In this document: piece by piece, positions 10,305-20,069 of the stretch
How positions within the stretch are numbered: the first letter of the stretch is position 1
Layout: every line of letters begins with the position of its first letter
From: Gnetum montanum
Lineage: Eukaryota; Streptophyta; Gnetopsida; Gnetales; Gnetaceae
Direction of reading: 5' to 3'
NCBI GenBank assembly: GCA_015680685.1
Contig: MNCI01038216.1
Span: 292,616-314,993 of the forward strand
Length of the DNA: 22,378 nt
Made by a program: the position numbers and the translations under genes
The notes under the pieces: generated by a model
The model's database searches: none
Told to the model about the DNA's origin: nothing
Seen by the model: only the letters and a program-made list of their open reading frames with translations

Positions 10305-10720
10305 GAGCATGAGGGCCTTCTTGAGGCCTTTGCTTATGAATAAGGGGTCCTTAAGCCTAATATCTTGGAGACTAACCACACCTCTACTCTTTGCCACATT
10401 GACTAATTGTTGCATGTATTTGCTAAGTCGGAGTCCAACAATAACTAGTGTTGCTCACCTAACATACATACATCATCATCAAGGTAGGTTAAGAAGCACA
10501 TTGCCAAGTCTTCCCAGGTTCCATGAGTTAATCCCACTATGGACACTAGCTCTAGCTCGACTTCATTCTCTAAACGTGCCTCATCCCAATGCTAACATCT
10601 CTTGGGCCCCTCTTCAGTGGAGCTTGACCCATCCAACAATGTCACTTCCTCTTAGTTTCATGCCAAACAGTCTCCCCCCCACCCCACTACCCCATGCCTC
10701 TCCGCTCCCCCTTTAATTTC
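10305..10720 (+). pseudogene. Decayed Ser/Pro-rich reading, origin unknown
   Basis: Frame 3 reads EHEGLLEAFAYE, GVLKPNILETNHTSTLCHID, then SKRASSQC and a Pro/Ser-rich tail (AKQSPPHPTTP), interrupted by TAA, TAG and TGA mostly at likely glutamine or arginine positions. Composition differs from the AT-rich surroundings (C-rich, CCCCC runs at 10673-10710). This may be a piece of a retroelement gag, but no family motif is visible. The open frame 10249-10716 in frame 1 has no family features and is probably chance. Confidence 0.25.
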
Positions 10721-12835
10721 ATGCTTACTCATGACATGGCTTACACTAACTTTGCTTCAACCTCCTTGGGTCACCACCCTTTCATGTGTAGCTAGTCTAC
10801 TTTTTAAGCACATAGAATGCATCTTACTCTCCCATTGAGATTCATAATGACATGAAACTATTATGCTCATTCTCACCCCCTTCTTAAGCTCATAACCCTA
10901 ATCCTCCTACCCACTCTTCATCAATACCATACTTGTAACAAACTCCCTCCCACTAGCTACCTCTTAGCCACCTAGCCCCAACAATGACTTTTTGTTGTAA
11001 CATCCATCCAACTTTCATGAATCCATGAATAATTATGCCCCTAAATGTCATTGGGTGAGTGCTTAGCATAAACAATCATAGGTCTTTGATGAAACCCAAG
11101 AGCCAAACTAGCCTTTGGGAGGGGAACATGCTTAATCCGGTGACTTTCTCCTATGTCTCTCTACCATTGAACTAGAATGACAATGGCACATCGATTATGT
11201 AGCTACTCTCTTTGTCAGTTTGCTCTATCACCATATCTTAACTAGTGTTGCATAGTTGCCATGACTTGCCATACCATGTCACTACAATCTATACTTAGTT
11301 TTGTGATAATGTTGATTGTACACATCACATCAGTAGGTTTTGTTTTTTTATCTCCAAATTACTGTTTCGATTATTACAACCTCAACGAAATATGGTTTTG
11401 TTAGGACACTATTGATTGTTTTTGTAAACTTTAAGTTATATTAATATAATCACATTTAAATTCTTTCTAAAAAGAGAACCACACATCCTTGACATATCTT
11501 ACATGCCGTTATTGGATTAGATTCAAACACTTTGTCTCTTAGATATTGTAAACAAAACAAATACTCCAACGGAGTACAAGACATAACCGTTTATAGAGTA
11601 TAAAGATCCTTTCCTGCATGTGCACTTGGCTTGGCACTATCCTATGAAAAGACAAGTATTTCATCCTCACCATAACATCTTAGGATGCCCATCACCTCAA
11701 AAACAAAGCACCGTCATTTATGAAATCCCTATATTCCTTTGGTTGACATGCGTAAGATCCTGTGCCTTATCCCAAACGGAGTAGATTATTATGAAAATCA
11801 CACCTAGGATCCCCAGCTATTGCAAGGCAAAACCATTTTCAAATGGAAAGGATGCTTGTCTCTTTTACACAGAGCATCATGGGTCCATTTCATTTTCTCT
11901 TTCCCAAAAATTGCCCACATAGAGGCACGCTGACATTATCCCTTGGGGGTTGCGTGCAAGCCTTAGTTTTCTTAAGCTTCACCTTCACTTCTCCATCGTT
12001 ACTGACTTTTCCGTACCAGTGATAATGACGGTCAAAAAAACCTCACCCCAAAAAAGCAAGCCTTAGAAAACGTGCCCTCTCAACATTAATGAGAACAAAT
12101 AGAAAATGTAACCCAACATTAATAAAATCAAATTCGCCGTCCACGTGACCTCGGCCATAAATGAAACCTTGGAAATATTTTTGCATTGTTACAAAGGAAG
12201 GAAGCAAACAGACAAACAGGGAGGCAACAAAACCCAATCATGGTAATTTCATTGGTTCTGTGTATGGGACCCACAAATGGTCCTATTTTCTGGCCCGTTT
12301 CCACAACTTGCACATGAACTCAATTTGGATTAAATATGTTCACCAAACCTTACCCAATGATAAAGTCTTGTGCAGAACAAAGTTTTTTTTCTTCAACATT
12401 GATGGCAAGTTTAAATGCAGGGCGAAATAAAGGCAAGGGAGATGTGCATGGAATGGACCTGAGATGCTTCAAAACCAAGTGCCATCACCTCGTCATGACA
12501 CTTAGCTTCATGAGTGCAGGGTGCAGGAAAAATGATAAAAAATAATGAGGAATTGGGGCATTTTTTTTTTCTAATAATTATGTTGGGAGGTAATATTGGT
12601 GGAATAGTAATGGAAGTTGGTTGTGGGGTTGGAAGTAGCACATGGGATGCCCCTTTAGATGGCACCATCGCCAAAGATTCCACGTGCATATGACCCCCCA
12701 ACAATACACGCTTGGACACATACAATTTTCCTTTTTCTTTCTTCTCCCTTCTTTGCTTTTATCTTTTTCTAACCAAGCGTAGAGATTGGGATTTTTCATT
12801 TAGGCAAGTGGTATGGTCATGAGGTCATGTTAATG
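10721..12835. other. Gene-free stretch
   Basis: Short open frames on both strands here (for example 12161-12430, 12411-12725 minus) overlap each other, carry no family motif and have no splice-ready structure. CACGTG occurs at 12142 and 12681 but far from any gene. Nothing else is recognised. Confidence 0.45.
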
Positions 12836-12860
12836 TAATATCCTTTTTGTAAGGATATTA
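12836..12860. repeat. Perfect 10-bp hairpin with 5-nt loop
   Basis: TAATATCCTT (12836-12845) is followed by loop TTTGT and AAGGATATTA (12851-12860). Arms are perfect complements. No T-tract or gene end is near, so a terminator role has no support; it is only a structural observation. Confidence 0.7.
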
Positions 12861-12936
12861 TGAAAGGTCGTTGGGTAGTGTGAGAATTTTCATTTATGCT
12901 AGATCTTGGAAGCTTGTGGTGAAAAAGTGGTTCATT

Positions 12937-13055
12937 ATACCCCCATGTGGTGGTGTGGTGTACTTGGTTGTTATGTAACAACCTTGGGGGTGTCCCATGC
13001 ATGGGCCTGAGATGTCTCTGGGGTGGGTCAAAGTGGGTTTTACACTTGGGGGTAT
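12937..13055. repeat. Imperfect inverted repeat enclosing two smaller palindromes
   Basis: ATACCCCCA at 12937-12945 is complementary to TGGGGGTAT at 13047-13055, with the match extending imperfectly about 8 bases outward. Inside lie GGTTGTTA-TG-TAACAACC at 12966-12983 and the perfect palindrome CCCATGCATGGG at 12994-13005, close to the centre of the outer repeat. It could be a small MITE remnant; no target-site duplication was identified. Confidence 0.5.
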
Positions 13056-14089
13056 GATGACCAGAGTTAAGTGATATACACTTTGGTGGGTAGATGGATG
13101 TGGTTTGAAAATAAATGGAGGTTTGGTTTTGTTTTCGTCACGTTGTTTCATATGTCAACCGTTGGAACGGGATTTTAGCCTTGAAATAGAAGAGGATGTG
13201 TTTTCTTGACTAGCACATTCTTGATGGGTCATCTTACAAGTCAAATGCAAATCCTTACAACATTGACAAAATGGGATGCGAAAGAATTGGTGTGGACCTT
13301 TTTACCGTGAGTTTGTGTATATTATGGATTTTAAGAAATTTTGTGTTAAGAATGATTATTTTAATTTTATTTTTTTTACCAAACCGACATTGGGGCTCGT
13401 AGCGTGGCGTGATGGATACGTTCGAGCTTGGACCAGTCAAAGATGTTAGGCTTTCACTCATCCATTGATCCTTTTAGAACCTTGCTTAGCAAGATGAACA
13501 TTAAGGCTCTTGGTGATGATCCTTTTAACAATAAAATTTGAAACCAGGAAATAAACAAAATAGAAACTATTAGAATTTTACCTTAGGCTTGCATGTTAGC
13601 AATGCTAATATGTATATATAGTTTGCAACACCATTAGTATTTAACCTAGAAGAATTAAGAAAATGATTGAATATTCATAACAAGGATACACACGTTGAGG
13701 TAAAACTAAACATTTTTTCATTTTCCTTGGTAAATAAATCTAAGCATGAGGGAGCTAAATCTACGCAACAAACACAGGTACATTGGATCAAAACTCAAAA
13801 CCATTCCAAAAAAAAAAGATCTAACACATTAGACCAAAACTCAAAACTCCTCCAGAAAAAACTAGACCTGTACCACTAATAACATTGTTATGTTACTGCA
13901 CAACAACCAAGAATCAGGACTAACCGAAAACGAGTACAAACCGATGCAACTTTTGAAAAGTTATTGCTGGCACAACAACCAGTTAAAGACTTAATTATAA
14001 TCATAATTAATCCAAAAAGATCACTCCCCTAACCTTCGATCTAACCCAACCCACAAACGAGTCAGTCGCGGTCAGTCAAACCGAACGAC
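13056..14089. other. AT-rich stretch upstream of the CpG-rich region
   Basis: No gene. Contains a degenerate tandem duplication of about 44 nt (13780-13822 and 13826-13869, both with CAAAACTCAAAAC) and a perfect AT palindrome at 13991-14010 (TTAATTAT, AATC, ATAATTAA). Open frames here are short and lysine-rich, from A-runs. Confidence 0.45.
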
Positions 14090-15140
14090 GACAGCCTGGC
14101 GCCGACCATGTTTCACGGCGCGGGTAAACATTCAAAAATTGAAAAAAAAAAAAAAAACTAAGACAGCGGAAAACCAAAAGGAGGGAAATATTATAAAAAA
14201 AAAAAAACAAAAAGACCGCCACCGCGGCCGCTTCGTACGGCGAGCCAGCGGCGTAAACAGCGGCCCGCAAACGGCGGGAGGACGTGGTGGGGCCCGCGCC
14301 GAGACGGAGGCGTCACCGGAAAACGGAACGGAACGGAACGGAATCCCGTAACTCCGACGCCGTAGACCGCGGCGCAGTCTGGTTTGGGAAAACGGGTACA
14401 AAAAACCGGCGGGAATTATTAAAGGCGGGAACAGCAACCGTAAAACGAAGGAGAAGAGAATATGCGGTGCGAAAATGAGACTGAAAATGGCGATGATAAA
14501 GAGGGTCGTTAATGGTCGTTGAGTGTGAACGTGGTCGCGTGCGCTGTGACCAACACCGGTTGCTCATGATGTGACCTCTGACAGCGACAGCGCATCCCTT
14601 CCTTTTTATAGCTACGAAAAATGGTAAAACAAACCTCGAAAATGTATCCGTTTTTCATTTTCTGGTTTTTCCGCATTCCGAATTTTCCCCTCGCAAAACA
14701 TGGAATCGTAGTTTTCGTAGAACGCATTTGGATTTGAACGCTGGAATGCTGCGTGGATTTTCAGTTTGTGCACTTGAAAACGAGGAAAAACGGAAAAAAG
14801 GAAAATGTTTTTGCGACGATATCGTGTTTCTGGAGCTTAGATTGACCCGAAAACCAGAATGTTTTGTGGATTTCAAGTGAGAGTTTTGATTCCGACATTT
14901 TGCAGGGTACGCGGTTGGTTGGCGTGGAGATTTACGCTTTTTGTCGTGTTTGCGAATTTCCTGGGCGTTGAAATTCCGGTGCGGGAATTGATGAATTCCA
15001 AATTTCTTTTTCTGGTCTTCCTTTTCTCGTTGCTGTGGGGTTTACCAGAGCCCGAAATTGCGGTGCGGCGGGGGCGGCTGCGGTTTACCGACGGGTAAAT
15101 GGGGCGTTACTGCGCGCGTAAATGCGGCTCAAGTATCTGG
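14090..15140 (+). promoter_or_regulatory. CpG-rich upstream region of the expansin gene
   Basis: From about 14.09 kb the sequence changes from AT-rich to dense in CG dinucleotides, most of all 14210-14360, with a GCGGCCGC at 14224-14231. A-runs lie at 14141-14156 and about 14197-14207. Four AACGG copies stand at 14322-14341. CpG density indicates that the region has escaped the methylation decay seen in the neighbouring retroelements, as expected for an active promoter. The short frames here in both directions have no family features. Confidence 0.55.
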
Positions 15141-15147
15141 TATAAGT
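15141..15147 (+). promoter_or_regulatory. Expansin TATA box (TATAAGT)
   Basis: TATAAGT at 15141-15147 is followed about 30 nt later by a TC/CA-rich stretch (15171-15200, CTCCTCACTCTTCTCC), typical of plant transcription starts and pyrimidine patches. Start is probably near 15172-15180. No other TATA-like word lies between here and the coding start. Confidence 0.55.
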
Positions 15148-15171
15148 AAGAGTGCCCCTGCCCTGCATTTT

Positions 15172-15428
15172 TCGTCACACACAACTCCTCACTCTTCTCC
15201 GTTCTTCTGCAACTGCTCTGCATTTTTCGGCTTCTTCAGCTCTGCTTTAGGCCGGCTTTTCTTCCTTTTCGGTCGTCTTGCAGAGCGGAGCGGGTTTTGC
15301 AGTAAGGTAGGACCAGGATTTCGGTCTTTGATTCAGGTTTTGCAGTTCAATGCCGCAATGCGGACTTGGATTTTGTTAGGGTTTGGAGTTTCAGTGTGTG
15401 AATGGTTTGTGTGGTTTTGGTTGCAGAA
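15172..15428 (+). other. Expansin 5' UTR with a probable 120-nt intron (15307-15426)
   Basis: AAG|GTAGGA gives a donor at 15307-15308 and TTTTGGTTGCAG an acceptor ending at 15426, two bases before the ATG. The exon part before 15307 contains no ATG, while the proposed intron holds three (15350, 15358 and 15402). The one at 15402 is in frame with the expansin. Splicing would remove all of them, leaving 15429 as first ATG. Splice use is inferred. Confidence 0.5.
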
Positions 15429-17248
15429 ATGGCGGTGCACCGACAGCTTCTGGCACTGCTTGCGCTTGCTCTGTGTGCGGTTGAGTTCGCCTGCGCGCGG
15501 ATTCCTGGAAACTTCGTCGCCGGCCCCTGGGACAACGCTCATGCTACGTTCTACGGCGGGAGTGACGCTTCTGGCACCATGGGTGAGTTAGGGTTCCAGA
15601 TTTCGGTTTCGTTGAGCTTTGAAGTCCGTTTGTGAGGATTTGAGTCTCGAACGCGGCGGCATTTTGGATTTCTTCTTTTAGGTTTTCGGTTTTGTGGCGA
15701 CGGTAGTGTTTCTGAAGCTTTGATGTGAGCTTTGCTCGTGTTTCTGTTCTTTTGCTGCGTAAAGTTGCTGCATTTTCGAATGTCTGTGCTTAAGAGCAAG
15801 ATTTCGTGCTGGTGTTCTTCAAAGCACATTGAAAGCGCTTCTGGCTGTTCGAGTTTGGCCTAGACAGCGGATTTCTGGTTCGTTGCTGAAATGTCAATTG
15901 TAGGATGGACTTAACAGTCCAAATCTTGAATAATGGTCCATTTTAGTAGGTTTCTCGCGACATTTGTCAAGTGTCGGAGGCTTTGTCGTAGGATCCTGCG
16001 AGGGCCAGAGGTTAAACTTATCTGTCAACTATTTCGTTATCCAGCGAAGCGTCTGTTATCCGGGTGTAGAAAGCGGTAGACCAGTTTCACTTGTTGATTG
16101 TTCGTTTATGAGAACACTAGAACTTCTAGGAAGAACATCTTTCTGCTTTGAGTTCTTGTTTTGTCGTCGCTGTAACGGTAGCTTGGTCCCGAACGGAGGA
16201 ACGGAATGGCTCTCTCGGTTCGGTCCTGTGCATTGCGATTTAGTTTTCAGAACATGAAGATCTGTAATCCGTTGCTGTAGATGTACGGTTCTCGTTCCTG
16301 ATGTCGTTTTGCTGCTTCAGGGGGTGCTTGCGGCTTTGGAAACCTTTACAGCCAGGGTTATGGTACCAACACAGCGGCTCTGAGCACCGCATTGTTCAAC
16401 AATGGCTTAAGCTGTGGTTCCTGCTTTGAGATCAAGTGCGTGGATGATCCGCAGTGGTGCCATCCAGGCAGTCCCTCTATTTTCATCACCGCTACCAACT
16501 TCTGTCCGCCCAACTATGCTCTGCCAAACGACAATGGCGGCTGGTGCAATCCCCCTCGCCCGCACTTCGACCTTGCGATGCCCATGTTCCTTAAGATGGC
16601 CGAGTACAGAGCTGGCATCGTCCCTGTCATCTACAGAAGGTTTGTACAAATCCTATTGGCTGTCTTTTCTCTTATCTTTATTTGCAGGTTTTGAATAGCG
16701 CCATGTAGTTACTGTTTTTAAGGATTTTGTTAGCAGGGTAATATTGATGTTGGCATCTTGCCTCTTTAAGAAGAGGACGGTAGTTAATAGGGATAATGGG
16801 TCTGCATCACGGCGGTTTCTCGTTTTCGAGATACAGGAGTCTATTTTGTGTTGGGTTAACTTGTTTGTGTTCTTTCTCAAGGAGCTGCTCAGTAGATTAA
16901 GCTGTATTTTCTTTGCTATTTCTTTTTTGTGGCTGCAGGGTGCCCTGTGTAAAGCAAGGAGGAGTGAGGTTCACCATTAATGGCTTCCGTTACTTCAACC
17001 TGGTCTTAATAAGCAACGTTGCGGGAGCAGGGGACATTGTGAAAGTGAGCGTCAAGGGCGCCAACACTGGCTGGATCCCCATGTCCAGAAACTGGGGTCA
17101 GAACTGGCAGTGCAATACTGTGCTGGTGGGTCAGGCCCTCTCTTTCAGAATTACAGGTAGTGACCGCAGGACCTCCACATCCTGGAACATCGCCCCATCA
17201 AACTGGCAGTTCGGCCAGACCTTCACGGGCAAACAGTTCAGGGTCTGA
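15429..17248 (+). CDS. EXPA: Alpha-expansin (EXPA), three exons, 260 residues
   Basis: Exons are 15429-15582, 16321-16639 and 16939-17248; introns start GT, end AG, and fall at the usual expansin sites (after GTMG, phase 1, and within the RR of VIYRR, phase 2). Residues 1-23 form a signal peptide with cleavage at ACA|RIPG. Residues 24 to about 160 are the GH45-like domain: [19 protein letters not shown], the alpha-insertion GGWCNPPR (124-131) typical of EXPA rather than EXPB, and HFD at 133-135. The C-terminal CBM63 domain has RNWGQNWQ (208-215) and [10 protein letters not shown] (247-256). Length 260 fits the family (about 250-260). Expansins act non-hydrolytically in the cell wall to loosen cellulose-matrix contacts during growth. 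Nine cysteines follow the signal peptide, eight at the usual places plus an odd C216. The start at 15429 gives a standard signal peptide; the in-frame ATG at 15402 would add MVCVVLVAE. No decay is visible. Confidence 0.96.
15583..16320 (+). other. Expansin intron 1 (738 nt, phase 1)
   Basis: Donor ATGG|GTGAGT and acceptor GCTGCTTCAG|GGGG. The open frame 15964-16257 inside it has no family features and is treated as chance. The joined exons give [11 protein letters not shown] with no gap relative to the family. Confidence 0.93.
16640..16938 (+). other. Expansin intron 2 (299 nt, phase 2)
   Basis: Donor AGAAG|GTTTGT and acceptor GTGGCTGCAG|GGTGCC. Joining restores [13 protein letters not shown], the family consensus. 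T-rich tract precedes the acceptor. Confidence 0.93.
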
Positions 17249-17770
17249 GACCAGGAACGTCAAATCCAAATCCAAATGCAAATCGGATCCAACAGCATAG
17301 ACCCCAGTCGGATGAACGACGTTTTGTTGCCTTTCTTTTTTGTTTTCTGCGGCGGTCATAACATATACTACGGTAGATATATGGTGCAATGTTTGCAAGC
17401 CTTGCCTTCTAACTGCTGGTAATCCCCGGAAAATTTTTATGTATGTGGCTGGCTGATGCGGTTGCGAGCAAAAAGAGGGGCAGCCCGCCAGCCAATTTGT
17501 GTGTCTTATATATAATGATGTATAGCGGATTCTAGTGTTATCCCAACCTGGTAGGCTTTGGTAATAGACAGTATATAATATGTTAGGTTTTTCCTGATAA
17601 TTTTACCCCCCGTAATCCCTTACCCAATCTGCATCCATCCATTACGAGTCTTGTAACCCCAAATGCGGGACTACGTGTCTGAATCCGAAGTTGGATTCAT
17701 CTTTTTAATATCATATAAATTTGTAATCCTTTGCTTGGTATGGAGATTAATGAAATGCTGCATTGATATG
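17249..17770 (+). other. Expansin 3' UTR with candidate polyadenylation region
   Basis: No canonical AATAAA follows closely. Plant-style signals are TATATATAATGATGTATA at 17508-17525 and, further on, TTTGTAATCC near 17719 followed by AATGAA at 17749-17754. Cleavage could lie near 17540-17600 or about 17770. Two or more sites are possible. Confidence 0.35.
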
Positions 17771-19991
17771 GAAATTGGATGGCCTCTAAAGCGTACATAG
17801 TATGAATTCTTGCTGGACCAGCGTTACGAATTTGTTTTTTCAGGTTATCTAAGATGCGATTTCGCAGCGCTTTACCTCTTTTACCATTTTGTTGCTTGAA
17901 TCCGTGTTGCAACTTGGAAGTGTTATTCAATATTATCTGGGCTGCGTGGTTCGCTCTCGGCGTGTGCCGTAATAAGAAGTCCCACTTAATTTTGGCGGGG
18001 CCGGGCTCTCTGCAACTGGGTTCGGGTTCTCTGTAACTGGGGGTCGAAAACGCGTGAAAGATTTTGATTTCACGCGGAGACTGTCATGGGACGGCGCTGC
18101 TGGGGGCCATCGTGATTCGCGCGTCCCAAACAACCATTGATGCATTAAATCGAAAGCGACGAATGATTTAAGCGAAGAAAGTCGAGCCAGACGGTCCTCC
18201 TATTTCCGGTTTACTGTTTTACAATCTGCCAAATCTTTCGGCGATTTGGTTTTGTCCTCTTTTTTGGCAGCGCAGGTCAATGGATATGTCAGTTGCTGAT
18301 TTCACAAGAAAGGCCAAAAACTGTTCGGTAACAATGCTTTTGCTAGTGGGGATCTTATAACCCTGCATTTTTTAACTCCCTCTTCCTGTTTCCTGCAGAT
18401 CGTTAAAGTGAAGTGCCTAGAATATTGGGCCATTCATGTTTTCTTTCTGACTTTTCCTGAATTCATCTTCTTGTTGCCAGTCCTTGCAGTGAAGCAGATA
18501 CACAGCTGGTGTCCAATTTTTGTTTTTTAAATCAGAACTCATGGATTAGTGGGTGTTGGATTTCAACTAATGGTGGGCAGTGCAGTGCAGTGGAGCACAG
18601 TTTATGGATCATAGGCTCCCTTCTGCAATTCGGCATTGCAGTGTTCATATTTGATATTGTATATGATGTCTAGTCAACAGTTCCTAGCTCTCCCTGCCGT
18701 ACTATCTTGACCCGAGGAAACCACGTCTACAGTCTCTCTCCGTTATTTATCATCGGATTCGTCGCTGGGGACACGGCAGTGGTTTGGAACAGCAGCCTTG
18801 GTAGTTTACTTTGTTATATTATTTGAAGCCTATGTCATTTACTTTTCCGGGTGAAATATTTAATCATGGTGTTGCTATCCTAACATGCTTTACTGTTTGT
18901 TCAGCGTTTATGATGTTAGCAGCAATTTTGTTGTCACTTGTCTTAGCTATATGATATATAGTCCAGAAAAGTTGCATGCCATTATGTTTGAGGAAAGCAT
19001 GAAAAGGCTGGAACATGTTCTTAGTTACAGTGGAATTCTTGGTTGATACAGTACCTGGGCTCCAATGAACTTGTCCTAATTCATAGCTTTTGTAACTTTT
19101 TGGAAAGGGAATGTAATGCAATGAAATGCATAATGAAGGCCCATGCTATGTTCTCTCCATTTTCCATTTTTAGTCCACGATGTGTTCCATTAACCAACTT
19201 CACATGGAAGGATGTTGGTTGTATCTTTACTGATAGTGAATGAGGCCTCACAAAAGAGATCTCCTTTTCGGTACATAAATTGGTCATTTGCACTTTAAAT
19301 AACAGCCTAACTAACTTCAATTTAACTTATGGATTATTTATTTAACTTGTACTTAATTTACAAGTATATCTACTTGGTTAAGGTATGTAATTGTGTTTTA
19401 CAAATTATTGGTTGCTACCTTGTTGCTAATGGTTTATTAATAAAAGATGGTTGAAATTAAATCAATAAATCCAAAAATAGTTAGAAAGTAGGATAAAAGT
19501 AAATGTATATGCATTGATTTTTCATTATGGGTTTAATTCCATTGGTTATTCATAAAGTACTATATTAAGATTATTGTGTATTACATAGGGTGCATGGAAT
19601 CTTAAGCATGTACATTTACATTCGCTAACAAACAACAATTACATTTCAAAGAATGATATTTATTTGAGTGTTTGATTTCAGATTCTATTTGGGAATGAAC
19701 ATTAATTTGACTGATACAAAGATAAATGGTGGTTAACCTTGTACATTTGAAATAAAGCTCTAATAACCATGACTATGAGAAGAAGAGTAAGTGGTCTAAA
19801 AACCTAAAAGATTTTGACTGCATAGCTATATTTAAATAGCATTCAAACAACCATAAATTTGATTCCTTTAAATACCTCCATCTAAGAAAATAAGCCTCAA
19901 AATGATATATATGTTAAGAGTAAAGATGAAATATCTACCATTCTACCCAAGAGATCAAACTAACGACAAACCACCTTCCGTGCTTATCTCA
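17771..19991. other. Gene-free stretch downstream of the expansin, with a CpG-rich patch
   Basis: 17930-18150 is CpG-rich and contains the repeats listed at 18003-18076. The remainder grows AT-rich toward 19.3-19.9 kb. A short open piece from ATG 18280 (MDMSVADFTRKAKN) ends after 25 codons. No protein family is seen on either strand. Confidence 0.4.
18003..18076. repeat. Tandem 21-nt pair followed by a perfect 9-bp hairpin
   Basis: GGG-TCTCTG-AACTGGG occurs at 18003-18023 and again at 18024-18045, differing mainly by C/T at two sites and at the 3' edge. Directly after, CGCGTGAAA (18051-18059) pairs with TTTCACGCG (18068-18076) across an 8-nt loop. The role is unknown. Confidence 0.65.
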
Positions 19992-20069
19992 ACTACTAAC
20001 TTGGTTCATTGCAGTCACCATCAACATAAAACTACTAACTTGGTTCATTGCAGTCACCATCAACATAAA
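19992..20069. repeat. Perfect 39-bp tandem duplication
   Basis: 19992-20030 and 20031-20069 are identical base for base, beginning ACTACTAACTTGG and ending CAACATAAA. Identity means a recent event. The length is a multiple of three and the surrounding open frame (19902-20261) is preserved, but that frame has no family features and is probably not a gene. Confidence 0.95.

Noticed and set aside
10249-10716. 155-codon open frame on +
   Set aside because: No motif. Frame 3 across the same DNA reads more like a decayed protein; the open frame is probably chance in T-poor, C-rich sequence.
12142-12686. Two CACGTG G-boxes (12142, 12681)
   Set aside because: They lie 2.5-3 kb from the expansin start and 540 bp from each other without a promoter; expected by chance.
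13415-13440. GTTCGA word as a possible tRNA/SINE B box
   Set aside because: Flanks do not fit GGTTCGANTCC and no A box or cloverleaf is present.
14076-14567. Several overlapping open frames in the CpG-rich region on both strands
   Set aside because: Low complexity (F-, K- and R-rich, from A-runs and CG repeats), no family motif, mutually overlapping.
15058-15591. 177-codon open frame on + across the expansin leader
   Set aside because: It overlaps the promoter, UTR and exon 1 in another frame and has no family features; the expansin frame is certain.
16407-16649. Minus-strand and alternative plus-strand open frames over expansin exon 2
   Set aside because: They are shadows of GC-rich coding sequence in other frames.
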